Shown: positions 32,955 through 45,185 of the stretch, piece after piece | How positions within the stretch are numbered: the first letter of the stretch is position 1 | Layout: each line of letters begins with the position of its first letter | DNA from: Larix kaempferi | Lineage: Eukaryota > Streptophyta > Pinopsida > Pinales > Pinaceae | NCBI GenBank assembly: GCA_027924585.1 | Contig: BSBM01000865.1 | Location: 8,940,501 to 9,004,500 of the forward strand | Reading direction: 5' to 3' | DNA length: 64,000 nt | Position numbers and translations under genes: made by a program | The notes under the pieces: generated by a model | What the model was told of the DNA's origin: nothing | What the model saw: the letters and a program-made list of their open reading frames with translations, nothing else | Database searches by the model: none

Positions 32955-35373
32955 GGACATTACATTCATCCTTGTGAACAAAAATCAGGGTACCATTCGC
33001 GTCTGTGCCGATTATCAGGACCTTAACCAGGATTTTCCAAAAGACAACTACCCGACCCCATTCATCGACCATATTATTGACAAATGTGCTGGAAGCGTCA
33101 TCTTCTCATTCATGGATGGCTTTTCTGGTTACAACCAAATTGAGATCAACCCAGCCGACCAACATAAGACAGCTTTCATCTGCCCATGGGGAACGTTTGC
33201 ATACCGCAAACTCCTGTTTGGCCTTAAAACTGCTGGCGCCATGTTTCAGCGAGCTATGTCATATGCCTTCCATGACATTAAGGACTTTGTGGAACCTTAC
33301 CTGGATGATCTCCCTGCTCATTCAAAGTAGCGTTATTTCCACATGGATCATCTGACGGCCATTTTCCTCAGATGCAGACGGTACAATATCCATCTGAATC
33401 CCCATAACTGTATCTTTTGCGTTGAGTCCAGATGCCTCTTAGGATTTATCGTCTCGAAGGATGGGATCCGTATTGATCCTTTAAAGGTGGAGGCCATCAT
33501 CAACCCACCACCACCGACTAATGTGACGGAACTTCAATGTCTCCAAGGGAAGGCGACTTATTTAAGACGTTTTGTTTGCAATTTCACGGAGAAGACACTA
33601 GGGTATATGAAACTACTTAAGAAGGACATCCCATTCATCTCGGATGATCAAGCCCAAAAATCCTTCGACAATATCAAACATGCCATCACGCATGCCCCCG
33701 TGCTCTAACCGCCCAATTATTATCGAGATTATATCTTATAACTCGCCGCTTCTGCTACCACTATCGCCACGGTTTTGGTACGGGAGGATCAAAACACCCA
33801 GGAACATGTAATATACTATGCAAGTAAGGGTCTCATTGACACTGAAACTAGATATTCACATGTCAAAAAACTCACTTTCGCAGCAGTCATCGTCGTCCAA
33901 AAGTTCCGGCACTATATTTTTCTCTACACCACCACCATCATCGCAGACTCGATCCCCATGTACCACATACTGACACGTCAGGTGCTTGGGGTCAAGTATT
34001 CACGCTGGATTGTGATACTGCAAGAATTTGATCTTCTTTTCGAGGAAGCCAAGTCAAAAAAGTATTTGGTGTTTGCTGAGTTTATCTGTGACCTTCCCCG
34101 TCCTGATGCAGAAGTTGAGCACAATGACTCTTTTCCGGATGAATCATTGTTTCTCATCAGTATGATTGATCCATGGTATGGAGATATTACGTTATATCTT
34201 AAAACCCAATGCTTCAACCCTCAACTGTCTCGCGATGACTGTCGTCGAATACGTCACCACGCAAAGTATTATCCGATCATCAATGATACTTTGTACCGTC
34301 GTGGCATCGATTCAATTCTCCGACATTGTCTAACTCACGATGAGGCTGAACACATTCCGAATGACTATCACACTGGGGCATGTGGCGGTCACCTCTCTAG
34401 GATGGCTATAGCCCAAAATATTTTGCATGCAAGATATTATTGGCCTACTATCTTCAAAGATTGTATTGAAGCCATAAAAAAATGTCCTCCTTGCCAATAC
34501 TTCCATACGAAGAAGTGCACCCATCCTTCCCCATTACATCCAGTTATTTTCGTGGGCCCCTTCACAAAATGGGGCATCGATTTTATGCATTGTAAGCCTA
34601 CGTTGGCCGGGGGGCATAGTTACATCATTGTAGCTGTAGATTACTTCACAAAATTGGCAGAGGCTATGCTTACATACCAAAACGACGACAAAACCACCGC
34701 ACTCATCATGTTCAATCATGTAATAGCACAGTTTGGAGTTCCTCAGGCAATTATTACCAATCATGGTTCTCACTTTTAGAACCATATGGTTGATGAACTG
34801 AGCGATAGGTTGGGTTTTCGCCATGAAAATTCAACACCCTACTACCCGCAATCCAATGGACAGGTCGATGCCATTAACAAAGTCTTGAAAACTATGGTCC
34901 AAAGGATGGTAGGTACGCATAATTCCAACTGGCATAATATGCTCTTTTCAGCGTTATGGGCCTACAAAACCTCCGTTAAAACCACCACAGGTTTCACTCC
35001 TTTCCAATTGGTGTATGGATTGGAGGCTATCCTACCTATAGAGTGCAAAATTCCATCTCTTGCTATCCTACACTTAGCAAAACATGAAGAGTGCCGCCGA
35101 GATGCTACTCTTGCTAATGAAGCATATAAGAAACAAATCAAAGCTCAATACGATAAGTCAGTTGAACCTAATATCTTCAACGAGGGTGAACTGGTCCTCA
35201 CTTATGACCAAAAGCACGACAAACTAGGAGCAGGAAAGTTCGAGTCCATGTGGCATGGACCTTACATTGTCAAATGTGTTTTGGAAAAAGGAGCTTACGA
35301 GCTTGAAGACTATGACGGAATCTCTTTGGGTGAACCCCGCAATGGGATTTACCTAAAGAGATACTATGCTTAA
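32955..35373 (+). pseudogene. Tat-like Ty3/gypsy pol, copy T2 (RT-RH-INT)
   Basis: Same truncation point and domains as T1 and the same single frame. Stops at 33706 and 33739 are shared with T1; stops at 33328 (where T1 has CAG) and 34777 are private. The integrase is dead: the second catalytic Asp is Asn (TNHGSHF, 34759-34761) and the catalytic Glu is Asp (GQVDAIN, 34867-34869). About 50 bp present in T1 near 17600-17650 are deleted. RT keeps YLDDL. The frame ends at TAA 35371-35373. Confidence 0.9.
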
Positions 35374-35492
35374 AACATGTCACGCATAGACTTTCTTGTA
35401 TATACTGTACATGGCGTGTTTTTTTTTGTTTTCGTGTGGTGTGACACATTTATTTTTGAGTGTCCTGAGATCTTGTTTCCGCTTCTTATACC

Positions 35493-35927
35493 ATGTTCTG
35501 TCTGTGTGTGCAGATGGAAACGTGCTATGGATTCGTGGACGGCTCCAGTCGGCGTACCCGTAAACTTTCCTCGGTAACATGGGTACTATATTCACCAACA
35601 GGCGAGCTCATCAGCTCAGGAGGAAGTTGCCTAGGGTTTGCAACCAACAATGCCGCAGAGTATCAAGCAGTAATCAGAACCCTAACTAATGTCATTTCCC
35701 TGGGTATGAACCACATTTTCATCCACATGGATTCTCAATTAGTGGTTTCCCACCTCAATTGGGTCTACACTATCCGTGATCCCACCTTGCTCCGTCTCTT
35801 CAGACGAGTACGTCTCCTGGAAAGGTCATTTGAATCCATTCAATACCTGTACATTCCACGAGAGTTAAACAAAGTTGTTGACTGGATGGCCAACTTCATT
35901 TTAGATTGGTACATCGCACACACATAA
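35493..35927 (+). pseudogene. Additional archaeal-type RNase H, copy T2
   Basis: A 144-codon open frame, homologous to 18074-18508, with all four acidic sites: FVDGSS, NNAAEYQAVI, HMDSQLV and ELNKVVDWMAN. Unlike T1 the first site is Asp, so this copy looks catalytically competent. A T-rich run and TGTGTGCAG precede ATGGAAACG, the same acceptor-like context as in T1. It lies about 120 bp downstream of the pol stop. Confidence 0.87.
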
Positions 35928-36245
35928 TACTCATAATATGTAAAAGCATTCACGACATGTAAATAATACACCATATAAAAAGAAAACATGTAAGCAAGAT
36001 CACATCACTCATCATTTAAAAAAAACACATAATGTATAAATTGCCGATAATTTCTGTATATATATATCATCAAAAGTAGTGCTGGTACAAAAATCTAAAG
36101 CACGATGGCTTTCAGTGAGTCTCTACAAAAATCTGAAGCCTCGTAGCTTTCAGTAGTACAAAATCTGAGGCCTCTAAGCTCTCAGTACAAGTTAAATAAT
36201 GCCATCAGGCCTGATGCCTGGCCCGCACACCCCTAGGACAGACAT
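35928..36245 (+). other. Gypsy T2 spacer after second RNase H
   Basis: AT-rich noncoding sequence matching 18509-18835, with the same short TACAAAAATCTGAAGCCTC phrases. Nothing else seen. Confidence 0.5.
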
Positions 36246-36249
36246 CTCT

Positions 36250-37451
36250 CTATCGCTGAGTGAGGAAGCAATCCACAGTCCTCGCTACCTTAAGGAGTAA
36301 GGCGTTGAAGTGTACGGACTCTCCAACCCCAAAACTCTGCATAGGTATCGGTAGGTCATCAACTGTTGGCTCAGGAACGTCTACTGTCAGCTGGGACAAG
36401 TTTCTATACACCTCCCCCATCTCCACGATGGCAGCATGAGCACCTGGGGGCACAACTGCTTCCCCACCTCTATCTTTCCTCGCCAGAAGAGAGAGTCCTA
36501 CCGGTTGTATGGGAGCCAAATTTTCACACACATGTTATATACTTGTCAGTACTGCATCAAAAAAATCATAAATTTGCAAAACTAAAAAGTACAAGTGTTT
36601 TTGTTCTCACCTATGTCTCCCCATGTTTCACCCTCGGGCAGCACCAAGTCAGGATCCTCTTTGTAATCCATACCATCATACAAGTAGTCCTCAACCATGA
36701 GTAACTAGCCTTCCATCCAATAGAAGAACTCGGCACCAAAACTGATGATAGGACGCCCACCATGGCGGGTCATCACCTCTACCCATCTGAGCATGTGGGG
36801 ATCTCTAGGCTCCCTGTCATCTAGTCATACCTGTGGGCGCAAGATAGGGATCCACTCCAAGAGGAACTATACCATGATCAACCCATAACCAAACTGCTTG
36901 AGCTCTCCCCACCGACACTTGTTCAGCTAAGCTCGGATGTTTGCGAGGAGACCCTCGCACCATGGGGGACATGCAGTCCTCCGCATAAAGCATCTGAGTC
37001 CGAGTGGCCATGTGTGGGGCTTGGCTTCCTGCCACTCTGGTGATAGTAAACAATATGGTACGTAGTGGGTGGCTCACAACATCCCTAATAGGAATCTTCC
37101 CACTGGAAGATCGAGCAAGAGTGGTACAATGCTGTGACACCATGTCGTCGACTGTACGGTCTCTAGCCTGTGTTCCGGAGAGAGATACGTGGTCCCCTCT
37201 CTGGGACAAACCAGTAATAAAATAGATGTCTTCAACATCTATTGTGAGGATGTGCTCACCAATCATGAAGTATTGTTGGGACGCATCCCAACTCTGTACA
37301 TATGTGAAAGCAGCGGGATTTGGGATCTCATCCTTTGAATCTCAAAGAAATTGAGCAAACCGTAGTTCCTCAAGGCGTTCACGCATTGTGGATCATTGGC
37401 AGCTTGTATATATTCTTCCTCGTGTTCTCTTTCCTGCCACTCTAAAACCAT
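36250..37451 (-). pseudogene. Antisense extra ORF of gypsy T2
   Basis: Homologue of the antisense sequence in T1. Exon-like segments are 37451-37263 (MVLEWQEREHEEE), 37266-36817 (HILTIDVEDIYFITGLSQRG, TILFTITRVAG), a broken stretch to about 36605, and 36531-36250 (LSLLARKDRGGEA... ending DCFLTQR). A small length change near 37265 and a deletion near 36962 disrupt the frame. The last segment is open for 93 codons in T2 but broken in T1, so each copy keeps different parts. That supports a once-functional protein rather than chance. Confidence 0.65.
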
Positions 37452-39829
37452 GTTGGCTTGCTAGCAACCTGCCAAAATGAGGATTTAAACATTGTTACAT
37501 CCTACTTCAACCTCAGTAAGTTCTTTGTTTTAGTGTATTTTGATGTTTAAAAAGTGCATCTCCGTCGTCGCACTGTGCTAATTCACATAGTGCGATGACA
37601 TCGTACTTCACTTATTCAGGACTTACGCCAAGTCGGTCTCATCACAGTTCTTGAAAAGGCAGACTGCGATGAGCTGAGGGCGCAATAGCCCTCCCTGAAC
37701 TCATAAAAAAACCCCAAAATTGAACCTAAAAACAAAATCTAATCCACTGAAAAGTTGTTGGATGAAGTTTAGGCTTACCTGCTCCTGACGGTGGGTGAAA
37801 TGGTGGATCGTAGCTCCTGGAATCGACAAAGGAAGTTTTGGCTCCAAATTGGTACTTCTCCTCCCAAATTGGCAAATAAAACAATGGTAGCTATTTTTGG
37901 CCCATTTTTCTATTTATAAATAAAATGGAATATTCCTTTTCAAATATTTTGATGCTCTTGGGTCATTTACCATAGTTTTAATCATTTTTTATCATGTTTG
38001 GGATATTGCCGGACTATTTGACCTAGTTTTTGAGTGTGCAGGAGTTGTAAGTGGTCTTTTTGTGTTGTTTCTCGTATCACAATGGTCATCACAGGTATGA
38101 ACACTCCCTTGAATGTTTTGTCGTTATTTTGCAACGGTTAGTTTGTAATTATTATGTGACGATGAGTTCACTCTTCATTTGTTCTCGTGCTCTTGAAACT
38201 ATAAGAAAAAGTACCGAGTTACGATTTATCACTTTTCCGGGCTCGTTAAACTCCCACGGAAAAGGACACCCCTCGGAGTCTACCATTAAGCTCTTTTCAG
38301 GCTCTCGAAAAACAAAAAAGATTGCCAAGCGAACTTGTCACATTCACACTTGTTAAAGTATTTGAATGGTCGTCTTCCTGGTGATAGTTTACCCCTTTTT
38401 CGGACTAGGAGGCACTAATTACAAAAAAGGTATACTCCAGCCAATCATGACTGGAAGAGTCCTCTCTCACGTTGTTTTACCCTTTTTCGGGCGATGAGGC
38501 TAACTTTACAAAAAATGACCGTTGGAGTCTTCTTTAGTTCTTTTCAGACTCTCTAAACATGAAATGACGACCGATTTTACCTTCTATGGACTCTTTAAAT
38601 TTTTACATTGAAGGGCCCGTCATGGGACGAACCCCTCCTATCCCAGGTTCAGAAAATATTTGGGATTGGACTCATCTATGAGATGAGCTATACCGAGCAT
38701 CTGGTTACCCTGATCAAGCTCATAAAAAACACATGAGGCACTCATCATTCGTGATGGGGAAAACGAAAAGCTTTTGTATTTACACCTTTGTTAGTAGCAG
38801 TACCTAGTCGTTCTTGAACATGGCACTCATCTGCATTTGCATATAGTAATTGGGTCATCTATTTGTCTATGAATCCCCGCTTACTTTCTGAGTCTTGTTA
38901 CTCCTTTGAGTCATTTAAAGAAAGCTTCCATCATCAGTTGCATTAGAGGTTTGTGTCATACTCATTATGTCAATACTGCTAAGTCATGCCATGCCCATGT
39001 TCAAGAACATGTCTACCATTTATCATCTGCAGTCAGTACACCTTCAATCATGTCGGTCCACTCTTAGTCAGTCTCACATGTTACTATACCATCCGATCCA
39101 CTCTACACATCTTTTTTGTGTTTCGTGTCGATGATGGGGGATTCATCATGGCCCTCCTTTGATGGATTCATCTTTGTAGACTTCAACACATCATCCAAGG
39201 ATTGAATCTAGAAACCAACCAAGTACCTTGGCCCTACATGCCTCAATGGCAGGTTACCTCACTTTCAACATGAGTTTACATCATTGACTCTTGATTGAGA
39301 GATTTCATCTTGCGTTCGACTTCAACTCATTTATTCACGCTTGATGATATGTACTATGATACCTTGGGAATCATTGACATTAATGGTGATCTTCCTCGTG
39401 CTTGTTAATGGTTTACATCAATGATCGATAATCAAGTGGTTTCTACCATGTTCGACATCAAGACATTTGTAATCACATGGATAGATTCGTATCGTTGCAG
39501 GTCCAACTTGAAGACCCTAGGGATTCATTCTTTACCCAGGTTGCGATGGAGTTTGTATTTAGTCATATCACATGGATCCACATTTGTATTGGTCGCGGCT
39601 ATGTTATCATCTCATCATGGATCTACGATTGTGTCTAGTAGCCATGATTGTGTTTAGTCGGTCATTACTACCATGAATCTGCAGTGTATTGGTCGGCAGC
39701 CATGTTGTACTTCATATGAGATTGTTAGTTCAGAGTCAGTTGTACTGCAGCAGTGTCCTTTGTCGGACAAGTCTATTGCCATTCCTTCTATCAAAGCACT
39801 TCACCTGTTTATCTTCAACAGCTTTATGC
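37452..39829 (+). other. Gypsy T2 3' noncoding region
   Basis: Homologous to T1 to 38857, then about 970 bp unique in this window, reaching the polypurine tract. No convincing ORF. Open frames at 38051, 39421 and 39673 are short and without domains. A hairpin equivalent to that of T1 is at about 37564-37602. Confidence 0.6.
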
Positions 39830-39843
39830 TTTGGGGGGCATTC
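39830..39843 (+). other. Polypurine tract of gypsy T2
   Basis: TTTGGGGGGCATTC immediately precedes the TGTTACACCC LTR start, the expected position for a plus-strand primer. Confidence 0.75.
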
Positions 39844-40743
39844 TGTTACACCCAAAATCTACCCATCATGAGATTCAATGTATACACCCCTTGAGTCACC
39901 TTGACTAAGTAATTGACCTGGAAGGGTTTGTACCCAGTTTTACTAGGTTTTGAGAGGTCGTCACAGGTTGCACTCATGCAACATGCGACGTCACATCTTG
40001 CTTCATTGCAGGGTGTGACGAAGTCAGTTAATGGGAAAAAATATCTTCTTCGAGCCTCTTCTCGAAGCTTGCTGACTTGGGACCTTATCCCTAACCTCTA
40101 GGGGAGTTGGTACTCAGTTCCTAACACCTTGGGAGGATCCCCTATCTCTTTCCTACCATATCTCAACCTATCCTATCCATACACTATCCAATTAGTCCTA
40201 TATAAGTGAAGCTCTACCCCTCTCCAATGGGAGGAAGTCTATGGTGTCTACATGCTGGTGAAATCACTCTTGAGAGATCTCTACTCATCCTTGAGAGACT
40301 CAATCTTCCTTAGGAGGAAATGGCATATAACTTTGTTGGAGAAGGGCTGCACCATTAAGCCTTGGTTGTAGTTCTATATCTCTGCTATGTACTCCCCTCT
40401 TTTTACAGTAATACAAATGCTTTCCACCAATATTGTTCATGTGTGTAATGATATTGAGTAGTTTACCTACTTAACTATTCACTCAGATCTCTTATTGTAT
40501 AGATGCTCTTTATTTGTTTCTCTTGTTTCGTGTCTTGACAGGTCTTGCAGCTTGGATCCGACGACTGTTAGATGTGGAGCAGCATTCAGGAGAAAGGATT
40601 GAAAAGTGAAAGGTAAGACATCTAGTACTCGATCCTTAAGTAGATCTAGGAAATGCATTCGTAGCCTGTCTTATTTGTTCTAGACTCACATTGAGCTAGG
40701 GAGATCCGGCTCGCGTCCGCTCGAGTGGATTGTCCATCAAACA
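39844..40743 (+). repeat. 3' LTR of gypsy T2
   Basis: About 900 bp from TGTTACACCC to GTCCATCAAACA. It has TG...CA ends with a TGTT/AACA inverted repeat and a TATA box (TATATAAG) at about 40199. It is followed at 40744 by the coding strand of another gypsy's protease region, so this is the element's right boundary. The 3' boundary was set from where the H coding match starts and could shift by one or two bases. Confidence 0.75.
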
Positions 40744-42950
40744 ATAGTGGACCTGTCTGCAACCTGTAGATCTCTAGGAGTCTCTCTCATATTTGTCAGC
40801 CCCAATCTTCCATTGTTTGCTTTGTCATAACATTAATGGAAGCTCCCAAATATATCAGTGTGTTAGGGAGAGAAACATCATTTATTTGCACTTTGACCAC
40901 AGGACTGCCCATGTCCAAATATTTTGGTAATAAGGGCCTTCCCTGCCATTAGATCTAGTAAGTCACCAATCACATGAATAGTCTATGGATCTTTCCACTT
41001 CCTTCTAGGCCTTCTGATACATAAATCCCTGACTGCTTTGGAATAGATGGGGATATCCTTGATGGCTTGAAATAGTGGAATTTTCACACAAACATTCCTC
41101 AATTCCCTAAGGAAATCAAAGCCGGGATGAGTTAGTGGTTTTTCCAAGATCATCCTCTTAGGATATGGGGGATGTTGTCCTTTTTATACAGACTATGATC
41201 TTTTTGGAGGGGAGGGATATATAGGATCCTCTTGCTAATCTAGTAAGTCTTCTCATATTTTTTCTTTGTCATCCTATGTGATTACAGGAGATGGAATTTT
41301 ATTGATATTCCTCCAAGAACATAGTTGAATGTCATGCCACTTCACAGAGGTTATAGTGTAGTTGGAAAATTTCATTGGTTTTGCAGCCAAGGCTAGTTGT
41401 GTAACCTTATTGTTGGGGTTAGGGGATGGTTGCGCAGGGAGTAATGGTCTGGGGGGTGGGTTACCTGGAGGTAGTTGTATTTGAGGTGGCGGGGGCATTT
41501 GCATACGAGGAAGATGAGGATGTTGTTGAAATTGTTGTTGGTTTTCAAAGTCTGGATTTCTCCAATTTGGTTTCCAAGGGGTGTTTTGTGGATATGGAGG
41601 TGTCCAGAGTTGTTGGGGCATAGGAGGGTACCAAGGTTCAGATACTTGTGGTTCTTATGGCATCTATGCATTATTCCAATAATAATTAAATGACTACATA
41701 GGATCTAACATCATACCTAGAGGTCGAGGATGCCATGGACGCTTTTGAGATATGAAGCAAACTGGCTCCCCTTCCGCTCCTACTTTAGCATATACAACCT
41801 TCAATCCTAGAAGCAAGGGACAATACTTGGTAGGGTGATCTTGATCACATAGGAGGCATATTTCAACCTTGTCTAGAGAGAAATCCTTTAGGCAATGATT
41901 CTTTTTTCGTTTAGGGTAAAAAATTACCAAGGCTTGATCCTCTTCTTATTGTCCCTTTTTTGCTTGAAATGCATCTAATTGGGAACTCAGGGAGTTAAGT
42001 ATGTCAGTTTTAAAATATTTCATGAGGTTACCAATTTTCATCCTTGAAATACATTTCTTTGAAATCTTAGTGGTTCTATTTACTGCATCTCTGAATCCTC
42101 TCCCTGATCTAGAAGTGTTCCTTGAGTATCTTTTGCAGAGATTACAGATCTCTACATATTTTAATAGAGACACATCTTGTGCACCCAGCAAATTTAATAC
42201 CTCAATACAGTTGTCTCTAATCCCTCATAACAGTAGGATTTTTAATGTCTCATTGTTCAATGTGTTCTATATTGACCTCTGCAAGTTGTACTAAAATCTC
42301 TCCACGTAGTCCTCCAAGATTTCATCCTCTTGCTGAGACTTCTTAAAAATTTCTTCCTTCCCATCCTTTTCCTCGCAATATTCCTGATATTTGTCCAAGA
42401 AGGCCTTCTTCATTTGCAACCAGGTTGAGATTCTATCTCCTCCCAACCCCATGAACCAAGGGAGTGCCATACTTTTCAAGGTAGCTGGGAAATTTTTTAA
42501 TTTCTGGGCATTTTTGACATAGTCATAACTCCTGTAGAAGACATCGAACTCGAATAGAAACGTGTTTGGGTCTTCACTAGCCATACCATGAAACATTGAC
42601 AAGGCTAAGTGTGGATTATTCTTCATTTGTGTTGTCAGTGTAGACCCCGAGTTTCTGATTGGGAACTCGAAGGTTCTTGTTCTAGTGGATGTTTCAGCAG
42701 TTGTTTATCCCTGGTAGGAATTTTCTCACCTTCTCCAGCAATATTTTCCCAAAAACCTTTGAAGTCTTCTAGTGCTACTGATCTTATAGATGGTGGTGAC
42801 TCTACAGATTTTTGTCCTTTTTTCAGCTAAGTATCAGTACCAGGATGATTAGAAAGCTTCCTCCCCTTAAAATATTCTACAGTTGGAAGCACACCCTCAA
42901 CCCAAGTTGGTGGAACATTTTTTCCTATAATATCAGTGGAATTTACAAAC
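40744..42950 (-). pseudogene. Gypsy H gag-protease fragment
   Basis: Minus-strand gag: NPHLALSMFHGMASEDP, FLFEFDVFYRSYDY and the LPWFMGLGGD block (42626-42291) are typical of the retrotransposon gag core. The same frame continues to a CNLCKRYSR segment, a zinc knuckle-like ICLLCDQDHPTKYC (about 41870-41820) and a Pro/Gln-rich linker. A pre-protease region (LFQAIKDIPIYSKAVRDLC, about 41080-41020) and protease end (LGLTNMRETP) follow. The fragment is cut at 40744 by T2's LTR. Breaks in the gag part are mostly nonsense codons in one frame; the protease part has frame changes. No RT is present. It is a different family from G and T. Confidence 0.8.
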
Positions 42951-44880
42951 TCCTCTCTCACTTCCACTGAATCCTTACTTTATGGAATATTAATAGGAGG
43001 TAGTTTTCTCTGTGATTGTCCCCATGCAACTCCTCCTCTTATTGAACTTCCTACATGGTTAGTTTATGGGGAGTGTTGTGACTTGTAATCATAAAAAAAT
43101 GTACATGTAAGATCCCTAATTCTATGCATGAATCACAAACATAATGAAAGCTTCACACAACCAAAACATGCAAGGAAAACCAATCAAAACAATCACCCAC
43201 CAAAAGCTAAAAGTTGCAATGTCTTTGGAAACTCCATGAGAATGGCTCCAAAATTACCTTCTAATTAGCTTTGAATGAAATTGGGAACTATGCATTAATT
43301 ATCAACCAATGTTTCTGAGAATTTATGAGCCATCGGACAAGATTTATGTTAGACACTATACTTTTAATGGACTTTTCTAAACAGAGGATTTTAATCCAAT
43401 GGTTTAAAGCTTCAATCAGAGAACCATTAACAATCTTGGAAGAAGATAATGCTTAATCAGCTAATTCTACGGAAATAAGAAAATGATTTTAAACTTTAAC
43501 AATCACACTCTAAAGATCAACCAACTATCTAGTAATGCCACACCCTTGCTAATCTAGAATCAATCGACCTTTACAACATAATGAAAATACAAACAACTAA
43601 TTTAATCTTGCAACCAAGGAAACAAACCAATTAAATTACTTTTGCAGAAAGGAAAAAATATGTATCTAACCTTGCAAAAAGAATTCAATGGCTATTCTAA
43701 GCAACTTAAAACAAACCAACCCTCTCAATGCTTGCACAAAAGGACGAATTTTAACCAAACTAATAAATCTCGGATCTGCAATCCACACTTCTGGATAATT
43801 CTATAATCAACTATATGAACTATTCAAATGAATCCAATCAACAACAATTCTCTATTCAACTCCCAAGAAGTATCTCATTCCCAATCTATGCATCCATATC
43901 ATGAACAGGCATTCAACATCACACAACTATTTTCCAGTCAGAGCATTAACAGGAAATCAATCAATTAAACTACTGCAACATGAATTAAATCAAACACATC
44001 ACTCTCTTGGAAAATGTAAAAAATAAACTAAACTATAATCAGCACATTTCCTCTAAAGGGGGGGCTACCTTTGAAGACAAGAGATGGATAAGCCACTTAG
44101 TCATGCAAAATTACTCAATGCATGAGGAAACCAGCAGCAACAATATATTTATAAAATAATAATTCTGGATAGAATGAGCTTCAACAACTTTGTGTAAACT
44201 ATGGCTAACCCTAGAGGAGGAGGTAGATCCTCTTTTATACACATAGCAAGTAGTTCTAATTTCTTCCCAGCATCTAGAAGAATGTCAATAATACAAGAAT
44301 AATAGTCATCGGTGTAACAAATATAAAATAACATTCTAATCATAGCCCAAGACTTGATCCTCACTATTACATGAATCAATGAAAAAATCAAAGAAATCAA
44401 TGAAGAAAATGATGAGCTAATTATAGCTTCAATCTTCACAAAAAGAGCTACCAGCTCCAGCTGGCACACGACGACTAGAACAAGACACAAAACAGGGTTG
44501 TATCTTGAGTTGCGGAACTACTTCGCTTGGTTCGGTAGCTCTATGTAAGATCATGTCGTCAACCCAAAATATATTGAACTAGTGCCTTAGCTTGTTTGTA
44601 TGATTCATATAAGTTTCGCAGCTCCTCTACTGCATCTGCAGCTCCCTAAAAAGTAATCCTTTTGCTAATTTCAAAGTATCAAAATTCATCAGTGGAGTTC
44701 AGACTACATAATCGACACTCATTCATCGAATGTTAGACGAAACATACAAAAATATACCTTACTTCGTATCATTTCTATGGATATAAACATAAGAAGAGGC
44801 ATACAAAGGTTTTATAGTGGTTAGAAGGTAAGTCAAGATATTTAAAGAAATGCTCAAAAGATGTGAAATATACAAGGGCG
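42951..44880. other. AT-rich region, nothing identified
   Basis: About 1.9 kb without a supportable gene. The start may be the H leader or LTR: TGTTGTGACTTG at 43074 could be an LTR tip read on the minus strand, but no matching end was found. The open frame at 44490-44149 (minus) is hydrophobic and low complexity; I would not annotate it. Confidence 0.4.
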
Positions 44881-44940
44881 AGAGCACAAAGTTGCTCCCC
44901 AAAACTGTTGCAATGAGGTCACGCTAGCAGGGAAAAACAG

Positions 44941-45053
44941 GGACACGCATGCGCCTAAGGTAGCGCGCACATGCCATTCGGTTCGGTACCAAGCCAGCGC
45001 ACGTGCGCGTTCCTAGTATAGCGCGTGCGCGGACAAATACGCGCACGCTCCCC
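44941..45053. promoter_or_regulatory. GC-rich, CpG-dense island upstream of locus J
   Basis: A short island of alternating purine-pyrimidine GC sequence in otherwise AT-rich DNA, including GCGCACGTGCGC (44997-45008), a perfect 12-bp palindrome with a CACGTG core, and GCGCGTGCGCG (45021-45031). If gypsy G is removed, it lies about 260 bp upstream of the leader intron of locus J, so it may be that locus's promoter. Promoter activity is inference. Confidence 0.4.
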
Positions 45054-45180
45054 TGTTAAGGTTTAAAAAAAAACCCAATTTCTTTTCATTTTTACCATTC
45101 CGACCGAAAGTGGATGAACCACCACATGCGCGGAGCTATAGCAACTCAAGTGCACCATTTCCACTAAAAAAACTACCTTC

Positions 45181-45185
45181 ATCCA
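45181..45185 (+). repeat. Target-site duplication ATCCA, left of gypsy G
   Basis: ATCCA next to the LTR tip TGTTGACG; an identical ATCCA is at 60287-60291 beyond the other LTR. Confidence 0.8.

Noticed and set aside
41393-41693. Plus-strand valine/glycine-rich ORFs
   Set aside because: Shadow of the Pro/Gln-rich gag linker encoded on the minus strand (gypsy H).
44149-44490. Hydrophobic membrane protein
   Set aside because: Low-complexity Ile/Leu-rich frame in AT-rich DNA with no start context or homologue recognised.
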